DNA from: JBEAUL01 sp041161475
Lineage (GTDB): Bacteria > Pseudomonadota > Gammaproteobacteria > UBA6186 > Azoamicaceae
Direction: 5' to 3'
Assembly (NCBI GenBank): GCA_041161475.1
Contig: JBEAUL010000090.1
Coordinates: 1 to 10,612 of the forward strand
Length of the DNA stretch: 10,612 bases
In this document: positions 1 through 6,608 of the stretch, one piece after another
Position numbering within the stretch: position 1 is the stretch's first letter
How the letters are laid out: each line of letters begins with the position of its first letter
The notes under the pieces: generated by a model
Database searches by the model: none
Told to the model about the DNA's origin: nothing
The model's input: the letters and a program-made list of their open reading frames with translations, nothing else
Position numbers and translations under genes: made by a program

Positions 1-1
1 T

Positions 2-538
2 TATATTATTGCCCCTGCCGAGTGCTCCTCTAACTTATCCCGCTTTGATGGCATTCGTTTTGGATACCAGTGCGAGAATCCAGCCAATTTGGAAGACTTA
101 TATAAACGTACAAGGGGTGAAGGGTTTGGCAAAGAAGTACAACGGCGTATTTTAATGGGGACCTATGTTTTATCGGCCGGTTTTTATGATGCTTATTATA
201 TTAAGGCACAAAAAATTCGACGCTTAATCAGCGAAGACTTTAAAAAAGCCCTGAAATCTGTCGATGTTATTTTAGGGCCTACCACACCATCAACTGCATT
301 TGCCTTGGGTTCAAAATGTGCAGACCCTGTTAGCATGTATTTATCCGATATTTACACCATTGGCGTTAGCTTAGCTGGATTGCCAGCCATTACTTTTCCT
401 GCTGGATTTGCAAACCAATTACCCGTTGGTGTCCAACTGATCGGTGGGCTTTTCCAAGAAGATCGTTTATTGTCAATTGTACATGAGTATCAGCAAGCGA
501 CTGATTGGCATAAGCAATGTCCTGTGGCATTTAAATAA
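2..538 (+). CDS. gatA: Glutamyl-tRNA(Gln) amidotransferase subunit A, C-terminal part (5' end outside window)
   Basis: The reading frame is open from base 2 and gives 178 residues before TAA at 536-538; the start lies left of the window. GatA is the amidase subunit of GatCAB: it releases ammonia from glutamine (or asparagine) so that Glu-tRNA(Gln) can be amidated in the cytoplasm. What is visible is the conserved C-terminal half of the amidase-signature fold: AECSSNLSRFDG near the edge, then EGFGKEVQRRI, MGTYVLSAGFYDAYY, a DVILGPTTPSTAF segment and AGLPAITFPAGF followed by LPVGVQLIGG, all typical of GatA. The catalytic Lys-Ser-Ser triad lies upstream and cannot be checked. An ATG at 89 exists in the frame but is internal, since family-conserved sequence continues upstream of it. 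gatB follows after 29 bases, so the two form an operon. The identification is secure. Confidence 0.96.
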   Translation, partial: YIIAPAECSSNLSRFDGIRFGYQCENPANLEDLYKRTRGEGFGKEVQRRILMGTYVLSAGFYDAYYIKAQKIRRLISEDFKKALKSVDVILGPTTPSTAFALGSKCADPVSMYLSDIYTIGVSLAGLPAITFPAGFANQLPVGVQLIGGLFQEDRLLSIVHEYQQATDWHKQCPVAFK

Positions 539-567
539 TTTACGCGAAGCGAAAGGAGTTTTTATCC

Positions 568-2049
568 ATGAGTACTACCGCTGCTTTTCCATGGGACAAA
601 GAATGGGATACCGTTATTGGCCTAGAGGTACATGTGCAACTCAACACCAAATCTAAAATATTTTCTGGTGCTCCAACAGCCTATGGCGCTGATCCAAACA
701 CCCAAGCCTGCGCGATTGATTTAGGTTTCCCCGGTGTCTTACCTATTTTAAATCAGGCAGTGATTGAAAAAGCGGTTAAATTTGGTCTTAGTATTGGGGC
801 AACAATTGCGAAAACCTCTTCTTTTGACAGAAAAAACTATTTTTATCCCGATCTGCCTAAAGGATACCAAATTAGCCAGTTTACCTATCCCATCGTTGAA
901 AAAGGGGTATTGTCAATCGCTTTACCGAATGGCGAAACGAAAGAAGTCAATGTGACCCGTGCACATCTGGAAGAAGATGCAGGAAAATCTCTACATGAAG
1001 ATTTTCATGGTTATACCGGCATTGATTTAAATCGTGCGGGCATTCCTTTACTGGAAATTGTCTCTGAACCCGAACTTTATTCTGCACAGGAAGCCGTTTG
1101 TTATTTAAAGACCTTACATTCTCTGGTTCGCTATCTGGACATCAGTGATGGGAACATGCAAGAGGGCTCTTTTCGTGTAGATGCCAATGTCTCTGTCAGA
1201 AAAAAAGGGGCCCCACTCGGTACAAGGGCTGAGATTAAAAATTTAAATTCATTCCGATTTGTTGAAAAAGCAATTAACTATGAAATAGAACGCCAGATAG
1301 AGCAAATTACCCAAGGGCATGCGATTATTCAGGAAACGCGGTTATACGACTCAGATAAGAATGAAACACGTTCTATGCGTGCAAAAGAATCGGCAAACGA
1401 TTATCGTTATTTCTCTGAACCTGATTTACTTCCCATTGTTATTACAGAAGAATATATTAATACCATCAAACATGCTCTACCAGAACTACCTCGGGAAAAG
1501 CAGCAACGTTTTGAACAAGACTATGAATTGAGTCACTACGATGCCTCTATTTTGACGAGTTCAAAAGAACTGGCTGACTTTTTTGAAGAGACACTGTCTG
1601 CCGTTGCAGAACCAAAGAATGCGAAGCTAACAGCAAATTGGGTCATTGTAGAATGGCTGGGTGCCATGAATCGCTCTGATATCGATGAAATCGCAAAAAG
1701 CCCAGTGTCCCCAAAACAATTAGGCGGGCTCATTTCACGCATTATCGATGAAACCATTTCTGGTAAAATCGCTAAAACCATTTTTGAAGCCTTGTGGGCC
1801 GGCGCCAAGGATGCCGATACCGTGATTTCGGAAAAAGGTTTACGTCAAGTAACCGATGTTAAGGCAATTGAGCGCCTAATTGAACAAGTTTTGAATGACT
1901 CAGAACAGCAGGTGCAAGATTATCTGAGCGGAAAAGACCGCTTATTCGGATTCTTTATTGGACAAATCATGAAAATGAGTCAAGGCAAAGCCAATCCAGA
2001 CCAAGTGAATAAACTGTTAAAAGCGCAACTAGAGGCACGAAAAAAATAG
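568..2049 (+). CDS. gatB: Aspartyl/glutamyl-tRNA amidotransferase subunit B
   Basis: This complete 493-residue GatB starts with ATG and has a strong ribosome site AAGGAG (553-558) nine bases upstream. GatB phosphorylates the Glu (or Asp) carried by the misacylated tRNA and receives ammonia from GatA. Family landmarks are VIGLEVHVQL (16-25), FPGVLPILN (54-62), YFYPDLPKGYQISQ (91-104), HLEEDAGKS (133-141), the RAGIPLLEIVSEPE stretch (156-169), and a helical YqeY-like tRNA-binding tail ending in NPDQVNKLLKAQLEARKK. The cysteines that bind zinc in some GatB proteins are mostly replaced (FSGAPT, and CAID in place of CPxC), so this is probably the zinc-free type; that is inference from family knowledge. 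It is the last gene of the gatA-gatB unit, with a terminator 30 bases after the stop. gatC is not in view and may lie upstream of gatA. Confidence 0.98.
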   Translation: MSTTAAFPWDKEWDTVIGLEVHVQLNTKSKIFSGAPTAYGADPNTQACAIDLGFPGVLPILNQAVIEKAVKFGLSIGATIAKTSSFDRKNYFYPDLPKGYQISQFTYPIVEKGVLSIALPNGETKEVNVTRAHLEEDAGKSLHEDFHGYTGIDLNRAGIPLLEIVSEPELYSAQEAVCYLKTLHSLVRYLDISDGNMQEGSFRVDANVSVRKKGAPLGTRAEIKNLNSFRFVEKAINYEIERQIEQITQGHAIIQETRLYDSDKNETRSMRAKESANDYRYFSEPDLLPIVITEEYINTIKHALPELPREKQQRFEQDYELSHYDASILTSSKELADFFEETLSAVAEPKNAKLTANWVIVEWLGAMNRSDIDEIAKSPVSPKQLGGLISRIIDETISGKIAKTIFEALWAGAKDADTVISEKGLRQVTDVKAIERLIEQVLNDSEQQVQDYLSGKDRLFGFFIGQIMKMSQGKANPDQVNKLLKAQLEARKK

Positions 2050-2078
2050 TATCTCTTGCGGTGCATCATATAGACATT

Positions 2079-2118
2079 AATCAGGGGCAATAACTACCCT
2101 ATTTCCCCTGATTTTTTT
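2079..2118 (+). terminator. Rho-independent terminator of the gatAB operon
   Basis: The 9-bp perfect inverted repeat AATCAGGGG (2079-2087) / CCCCTGATT (2105-2113) encloses a 17-base loop and runs into seven T on the + strand (2112-2118). It starts 30 bases after the gatB stop. On the - strand the hairpin is followed by TTAATGTCTA, which has no real U-run, so it mainly serves gatB. The next gene converges on it and ends at 2120. Confidence 0.85.
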
Positions 2119-2119
2119 A

Positions 2120-2833
2120 TTACATCTTAAATATCAAACCAATCGATGCAGAGTGTCCATTTTTAAAGATTTTTTTAAAATCAGGTAGGTCAGCAGCACC
2201 AAAACGCCCTCTTAGTCGACAACTGTTTTCCCAACGTAACATGCCTCTAAAGCCAATTAACTCCGAAAACATACCTTGTAACCCAACCCCTAAGCGTGGA
2301 TAGGTAGTGGCTCTGCCCTCAACATAAAAATTCGCATTGGCTGCAGCCAATGAACCAGGCCCCCATTTAAGCGAAAGGCCTGGCTTTGCCACAGCAAGAC
2401 CCACACTTAATATGATCGATAAAGGTTTTTTAGTCGATGGGAGGAAGTAATTTAAATCTGCATGCGCAGCTTTAATACGCGCCTCTCCCTTGACAAAAGA
2501 AAGCACACCACCCGTATTGGTAACACCCAGTAACCCTTCTCCTGAGCGAAAATCGGTGCTTTTAGGTTCATGGGTTGTCCAATCATAACCAACATCTACT
2601 GACCAACACTCATTGATATAGCCACCAAAAAATATATCAAAACCAGGATGATGATCAACCAACACTCTAGACCAGGGATTGGTAGGTCTGATCCAGTTAT
2701 ATTTAAAAGCCAAGCCAACATAGGTTTCTATATTATTTTCAGTATCTTCTATGTCATCGACAAAAGACGCCATGCTAACTGCAGGTAAACTGGCCAAGAT
2801 ACTGACTAAAAGAAATTGTTGCATCCGTTTCAT
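2120..2833 (-). CDS. Outer-membrane beta-barrel protein, divergent member of the local family (copy 1)
   Basis: The 237-residue protein has a signal peptide (K2, R3, hydrophobic core to A18, likely cleavage after VSMA at residue 22). The mature part alternates polar and hydrophobic residues as in 8-stranded OmpA/OMP_b-brl-type barrels; the molecular function is unknown. It is related to the two genes upstream: PGFDIFFGG and VDVGYDWTT match PGASVYVGT and AELGYDSTT of copy 2; LSVGLAVAKP matches ASLGIGWVKP; PRLGVGLQGM and IGFRGMLRWE match RIGVGANWM and IGLRVKALWE; the last strand SASIGLIFKM aligns with SVAVGAFLKF. It has two cysteines, C76 and C205. The final residue is Met, whereas barrel C-termini normally end in an aromatic residue. 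ATG at 2831-2833 is preferred over the Met at codon 4 because an AGGG-type site lies about 10 bases upstream. The gene is convergent with gatB. Confidence 0.85.
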   Translation of the reverse strand: MKRMQQFLLVSILASLPAVSMASFVDDIEDTENNIETYVGLAFKYNWIRPTNPWSRVLVDHHPGFDIFFGGYINECWSVDVGYDWTTHEPKSTDFRSGEGLLGVTNTGGVLSFVKGEARIKAAHADLNYFLPSTKKPLSIILSVGLAVAKPGLSLKWGPGSLAAANANFYVEGRATTYPRLGVGLQGMFSELIGFRGMLRWENSCRLRGRFGAADLPDFKKIFKNGHSASIGLIFKM

Positions 2834-2854
2834 GATCGTTATCCCTAATTTGTT

Positions 2855-2883
2855 ATTTTATATGAACACGCATTACCTATTAA
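2855..2883 (-). promoter_or_regulatory. Candidate sigma70 promoter of barrel gene copy 1
   Basis: On the - strand, -35 TTAATA (2878-2883, 4/6 to consensus) and -10 TAAAAT (2855-2860, 5/6) are separated by 17 bases, about 20 bases upstream of the start codon. An overlapping TATAAA is also present. Because a terminator lies just upstream (2911-2946), this gene needs its own promoter, which supports the call. It is pattern-based only. Confidence 0.45.
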
Positions 2884-2910
2884 CAGTGTAGCAATCTTTT
2901 AAGCAAGCAC

Positions 2911-2946
2911 AAAAAAACCCAAGTTGTTTGACCAACCTGGGTTTTT
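2911..2946 (-). terminator. Rho-independent terminator of barrel gene copy 2
   Basis: The arms 2913-2926 and 2933-2946 pair around a 6-base loop, with the core CCCAAGTTG / CAACCTGGG. The one A-C mismatch of the + strand (2922/2937) becomes a G-U pair in - strand RNA, so the helix is continuous only for leftward transcription. It is followed there by a run of seven U (2911-2917). It lies 40 bases beyond the stop of the 2986-3675 gene. Confidence 0.88.
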
Positions 2947-2985
2947 AGCAGGTTCTATATGATTTCCGTTAAGCGATTGAAATCA

Positions 2986-3675
2986 TTAGAATTTTAGGAA
3001 AGCACCTACTGCTACGGAGAAGCTGTCTTTGAATGGCTTGAAGTTGGTCAAGACTTGATTCGCCGCCGCTGCATTGCTTTTTACTTTCAATCTGGAAGTA
3101 TCTTCCCATAATGCTTTAACGCGTAAACCAATCACATCGGTTGCCATCCAGTTTGCGCCTACACCAATACGTGCGATTGATTTGCTGTCACCACTGATGG
3201 AGGTAAGATCTGTAGCAAAATTGCTGCTTGCACCAGCCAATCGATTAACCGTTACTTTTGGCTTCACCCAACCAATACCTAGGGAAGCAAATAGTTCTAC
3301 GCAATTTTCCATTGGCCAGAAACCAACGAGATCTAAATGTGGACCAGAAAAGCGAACGCTGGCACGTGTTACAATCGGTCCAGGTACTACCGCACCACCA
3401 ATTCTATCATTGGTAGCAGAGGTACGCTGACGATTTCTTTTCGTGGTAGAATCATAGCCTAATTCTGCACCAAAATTTTCCATAAACTTGGTACCAACAT
3501 AAACACTGGCGCCAGGTAAATTTTCTGGAAAAACTTTAGGCCAAGTCCCCGAATTTTTTACTTTCGTCCATTTAAAATCCACACCAACAACTGGTTTGCA
3601 ATCTTCAAACCAAGATTGAGCGCTTGCACTACCTGCTGCAGCAAAGATAGCGCTTGCAATAACTAATTTTTTCAT
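2986..3675 (-). CDS. Outer-membrane beta-barrel protein (copy 2)
   Basis: The 229-residue protein has a textbook signal peptide, with cleavage after ASA at residue 19 and mature start QSWFEDC. The mature chain of about 210 residues alternates like an 8-stranded barrel (OmpA-N/OMP_b-brl type by pattern; I cannot name a closer family) and ends in the strand SVAVGAFLKF with a terminal Phe, the usual BAM-recognition signature. It is clearly paralogous to the gene at 3858-4559: shared FMENxGxExGYD, GGxxVP, SLGxxxVKP, RxGxGANW, ALWE/VLWE and a matching last strand, roughly 40% identical by eye. Two cysteines, C26 and C125, are both absent in that paralogue. It is well equipped for expression: a good promoter (3724-3752), GAGG 10 bases before ATG, and its own terminator. 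It is probably an abundant surface protein (inference). Confidence 0.9.
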   Translation of the reverse strand: MKKLVIASAIFAAAGSASAQSWFEDCKPVVGVDFKWTKVKNSGTWPKVFPENLPGASVYVGTKFMENFGAELGYDSTTKRNRQRTSATNDRIGGAVVPGPIVTRASVRFSGPHLDLVGFWPMENCVELFASLGIGWVKPKVTVNRLAGASSNFATDLTSISGDSKSIARIGVGANWMATDVIGLRVKALWEDTSRLKVKSNAAAANQVLTNFKPFKDSFSVAVGAFLKF

Positions 3676-3723
3676 TGTCTTTAATCCTCTTAATAAACAC
3701 GTTTGTTATTACTTGAACATACA

Positions 3724-3752
3724 ACTTTAATTTTTTTTTACATAACTGTCAA
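3724..3752 (-). promoter_or_regulatory. Sigma70 promoter of barrel gene copy 2, with A9 tract in the spacer
   Basis: On the - strand a perfect -35 TTGACA (3747-3752) is followed at 17 bases by -10 TAAAGT (3724-3729, 4/6 to consensus). The predicted transcript begins about 40 bases before the ATG. Most of the spacer is nine consecutive A (T at 3731-3739 on the + strand). Spacer length controls sigma70 promoter strength, so slippage in this run could change expression. Confidence 0.72.
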
Positions 3753-3857
3753 GAAAACTTTTTTACTAATTTCACAATATATCGAATACAAAATGAAACT
3801 GGTCAGGTAAAAATGAAAACATAAAAAATATATCTAAAAAGACGTATCAGCAAACAT

Positions 3858-4559
3858 CTAGTACTTCATAAAAAATCCAATGGCAACAGAATATCCATTC
3901 ATCCAAGGCTTTAAGTTTGGTAGCTTGTTAACACCAACCGCTACTTCATCCTTTATTAAAATGGCGGGTAAACCCTCCCATAATACTTTTGCTCGAAATC
4001 CAACTGAATCAGTGATAACCCAATTCGCCCCAAATCCCATGCGCGTGACTCTATGATGATTTCCTCGAATACCTGTTACGGCTTGATCGAATGCTGTATT
4101 ACTCCCAGTTAAACTTTGCACAAAGATGGTTGGTTTTACTTTTGCCAAACCAAGAGAAACAAATACTTCTAAATTGCTGTCCACAGGAAGAATTCCCATG
4201 AAATCAATATGGGCACCTGCAAACCGCAAGCTTGTGTGAAATCCATAGGGCGATCCAACCCCTGCAGGAACCGCAGAACCACCCACGATATCACCACTAA
4301 CCAATCCCCTGTCTTTTCCTTTTCTTGCTGTCATGTCATAGCCAATTTCAACGCCTATATTTTCCATGAATTTCATAGAACCGTATAAGCTCACGCCAGG
4401 AAAACTTTCTGCAAATAAGTAGTTCCAATCTTCAATAATTTTCGCTCTGGTCCATTTATAATCAATACCTAATACCGGAACATAACTTTCGAATAAACTT
4501 TCTGCCTGTACTTTACCAATCGTCATTAGCAGTATGCTTGTCGCAATCCATTTTTTCAT
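3858..4559 (-). CDS. Outer-membrane beta-barrel protein (copy 3), cysteine-free paralogue
   Basis: The 233-residue protein has a signal peptide (KKW, hydrophobic core to I14, likely cleavage after VQA at residue 19). It is the close relative of the gene at 2986-3675: mature start ESLFESYVPVLGIDYKWT parallels QSWFEDCKPVVGVDFKWT; FMENIGVEIGYD, SLGLAKVKP, RMGFGANW and AKVLWE recur; the last strand SVAIGFFMKY ends in Tyr. It has no cysteine: Y26 and N125-region residues stand where copy 2 has C26 and C125. GGGAG (4568-4572) lies 8 bases before the ATG. The gene follows prmC after 53 bases with no terminator between them and no convincing promoter, so it may be read from the hemA-prfA-prmC transcript. 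No hairpin was found after its stop. Its function beyond outer-membrane barrel is unknown. Confidence 0.88.
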   Translation of the reverse strand: MKKWIATSILLMTIGKVQAESLFESYVPVLGIDYKWTRAKIIEDWNYLFAESFPGVSLYGSMKFMENIGVEIGYDMTARKGKDRGLVSGDIVGGSAVPAGVGSPYGFHTSLRFAGAHIDFMGILPVDSNLEVFVSLGLAKVKPTIFVQSLTGSNTAFDQAVTGIRGNHHRVTRMGFGANWVITDSVGFRAKVLWEGLPAILIKDEVAVGVNKLPNLKPWMNGYSVAIGFFMKY

Positions 4560-4612
4560 CCTTCCAGCTCCCTTGAAAATAATACTGGCTTATTCCTTAC
4601 TGTAGCAGAGTA

Positions 4613-5461
4613 TTAGAAACACCATCGGGCGGTGACAACGCGAGGATTATTGCCCAAATCAACAAACTGCTGTTGGTTAACATACCCTTGTTTTTTTAGC
4701 AAGGCAGATAATGCCATAGACTGATCGTGACCATGCTCCAAACACAATAAGCCATTATTCACCAAGTGTTGCTTCGAACCCTCTATGATTTTTATAAAAG
4801 CTTCTAAGCCTGATTTTCCTGAACACAGGGCACTGTAAGGCTCCATTTGTAAAGATGGATGCAATAGATGTGGGTCTGACTCAGGAATATAGGGAGGATT
4901 ACTCACTATTGCAGAAAAAAGACCTTTTTCTTTCAGTGGCTCGAACCAGCTGCCTTCATAAAAATCAATATTAGTAATCGATAGATTGTGCGCATTTTTT
5001 TTTGCAACCAACAGGGCATCCTTACTCAGATCTGTTGCAATAATTTTCCACAGAGGCCTCTCAGTAGCCAATGCTAAAGCAATCGCACCACTGCCTGTAC
5101 CCAAATCTACCACAGGATGAGGTAAACGCTCCGGTAAGGTTTGTAATATCATCTCGACCAAGCATTCTGTATCCGCACGAGGCACGAGTACCGCTGGTGT
5201 TACCGTGAGCTGAAAGGTCCAAAAAGCTTTTTTACCTATAATGTAGGCTAAAGGTTTTCCTGCTTTTCTTTCGAGCACCTGTTGATTCAATGTTTTTTGA
5301 ACAGATGGCTCTATCAATATATCAGGATTTTTTTTTAAAAAAAGCCTATCAACGGTTAAAAGGTGTGCGAGCAAACACTCTACTTCGAAATAAGCGTCGG
5401 GTATTTCTGACAATATTTGTGTATACCGATTAAGTAATGTTTGAATCGAAACCTTAGACAT
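4613..5461 (-). CDS. prmC: Peptide chain release factor N5-glutamine methyltransferase
   Basis: The 282-residue enzyme, the usual length, is also known as HemK. It transfers a methyl group from S-adenosylmethionine to the glutamine of the GGQ loop in release factors RF1 and RF2, in the cytoplasm. The N-terminal helical domain that binds the release factor covers about residues 1-80. The Rossmann methyltransferase domain follows, with VVDLGTGSGAIALALA (117-132, SAM-binding motif I) and the catalytic SNPPYIPESDP (187-197; NPPY at 188-191) that holds the target glutamine. The segment VLVPRADTE (91-99) replaces the more common PRPDTE with PRADTE. Its ATG lies inside the 3' end of prfA: the 8 bases ATGTCTAA are shared, so translation is probably coupled and the enzyme is made with its substrate. 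A barrel-protein gene follows. Confidence 0.97.
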   Translation of the reverse strand: MSKVSIQTLLNRYTQILSEIPDAYFEVECLLAHLLTVDRLFLKKNPDILIEPSVQKTLNQQVLERKAGKPLAYIIGKKAFWTFQLTVTPAVLVPRADTECLVEMILQTLPERLPHPVVDLGTGSGAIALALATERPLWKIIATDLSKDALLVAKKNAHNLSITNIDFYEGSWFEPLKEKGLFSAIVSNPPYIPESDPHLLHPSLQMEPYSALCSGKSGLEAFIKIIEGSKQHLVNNGLLCLEHGHDQSMALSALLKKQGYVNQQQFVDLGNNPRVVTARWCF

Positions 5462-6539
5462 TCGTCAATTCTGCCAATTGCTCTGCCTGATATTCTTGAC
5501 ACAATGGTTCAATTACGGGCAACAAATCACCTTCTAAAATTTCTGTTAACTTATACAAAGTGAGATTAATACGATGATCGGTTAAGCGTCCTTGGGGAAA
5601 ATTATACGTACGTATGCGTTCAGAACGATCGCCACTTCCCACCAAACTTTTTCTGGTTGCAGCTTGTACTGCTTGTTGCTTGGCCTGTTCACTGGATAAA
5701 ATTCTGGCTTGCAATAATGCCATGGCTTTGGCCTTATTTTTATGCTGAGAACGCTCATCCTGACATTCAACAACTGTACCCGTCGGAATATGGGTAATCC
5801 GCACAGCAGAATCCGTCCTATTCACGTGTTGGCCCCCTGCCCCAGAAGCCCTATAGGTATCTATTCGTAAATCACTCGAGTTGATGTCTACCGAATCGAT
5901 GCTAGCCACTTCAGGTAAAATGGCAACCGTACATGCAGATGTATGAACGCGTCCTTGCGATTCAGTCTCTGGCACTCGCTGAACCCGATGAGCACCCGAT
6001 TCAAATTTTAATTTAGAGTAGACGCCTTGCCCTACAATACGCACAATCACTTCTTTAAATCCACCTTTTTCTCCCAAGCTCTCACTCACCATTTCAACCT
6101 GCCAGCGTTGATTTTCAGCAAATTTAGTGTACATACGGAATAAATTTCCGGCAAATAAGGCTGCCTCATCGCCTCCAGTTCCCGCACGAATTTCTAAAAA
6201 TACATTTCCTTTATCATGTGGATCGGTGGGTAAAAGGCACGTGTATAGATCTTTTTCTTGTGCAATGAGCTTGCTTTTAAGTTCGGTAATTTCCTCTTCT
6301 ACCAAAGCACGTAATTCTGGATCTGCTTCCTGTAGCATGGCTTCTGCTGACAGGATATCAGCCTCTGTGCTTTTATAAGAGGCGAAACTTAGTGCAATTG
6401 CTTGCAACTCTGCATACTCTTTCGAATATTGTCGAAACATATTTTGATCGTGGATAACAGACTCTGTTGAAAGTAATCCCTCTAACTCTTCATAACGCTC
6501 TGCACACATTTCTAGTTTTTTTCGAATAGATGCTTTCAT
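5454..6539 (-). CDS. prfA: Peptide chain release factor 1
   Basis: RF1 recognises UAA and UAG stop codons and triggers peptide release on the ribosome. Visible are the coiled N-terminal domain (about 1-105), EIRAGTGGDEAALFAGNL (116-133), the tripeptide anticodon PET (190-192) in RVPETESQGRVHTSAC, and the catalytic loop SGAGGQHVN with GGQ at 235-237. The PxT-to-GGQ distance matches E. coli RF1, and PxT rather than SPF makes this RF1, not RF2. I place the start at the ATG 6537-6539 (361 residues, MKASIRKKLE). A GTG six bases further upstream (6543-6545) is in frame, but only 2 bases separate it from the GAG ribosome site, against 8 for the ATG. The gene sits 69 bases after hemA and overlaps prmC by 8 bases. 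Confidence 0.97.
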   Translation of the reverse strand: MKASIRKKLEMCAERYEELEGLLSTESVIHDQNMFRQYSKEYAELQAIALSFASYKSTEADILSAEAMLQEADPELRALVEEEITELKSKLIAQEKDLYTCLLPTDPHDKGNVFLEIRAGTGGDEAALFAGNLFRMYTKFAENQRWQVEMVSESLGEKGGFKEVIVRIVGQGVYSKLKFESGAHRVQRVPETESQGRVHTSACTVAILPEVASIDSVDINSSDLRIDTYRASGAGGQHVNRTDSAVRITHIPTGTVVECQDERSQHKNKAKAMALLQARILSSEQAKQQAVQAATRKSLVGSGDRSERIRTYNFPQGRLTDHRINLTLYKLTEILEGDLLPVIEPLCQEYQAEQLAELTNV

Positions 6540-6547
6540 ATACACTG

Positions 6548-6552
6548 CTCAC
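6548..6552 (-). promoter_or_regulatory. Ribosome site that decides the prfA start
   Basis: GTGAG on the - strand has its GAG 8 bases before ATG 6537-6539 but only 2 bases before the in-frame GTG 6543-6545. This favours the ATG, which also gives the usual RF1 N-terminus. The site is weak compared with those of hemA or gatB. Confidence 0.5.
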
Positions 6553-6608
6553 TATTTTTTTGTTATTACTTTGTTTATTTGATGATAAAAATATTTGATT
6601 GCGCTGCC

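Noticed and set aside
444..656. Short frame bridging the gatA end and gatB start
   Set aside because: It lies in another frame across two well-conserved genes; it is a shadow with no independent support.
1536..1808. Leftward 90-residue frame inside gatB
   Set aside because: It is antisense to conserved gatB coding sequence, with no ribosome site or recognisable motif.
3074..3430. Rightward 118-residue frame within barrel copy 2
   Set aside because: It lies wholly antisense to a gene with promoter, signal peptide and terminator, and has no family features of its own.
4579..4584. TATTAT on the - strand as -10 box for barrel copy 3
   Set aside because: There is no -35 at the right distance, and the start of transcription would fall at the ribosome-binding site itself.
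5454..6545. prfA starting at 6545
   Set aside because: That codon is GTG and lies too close to the only ribosome site; the ATG at 6537-6539 gives the normal RF1 N-terminus.
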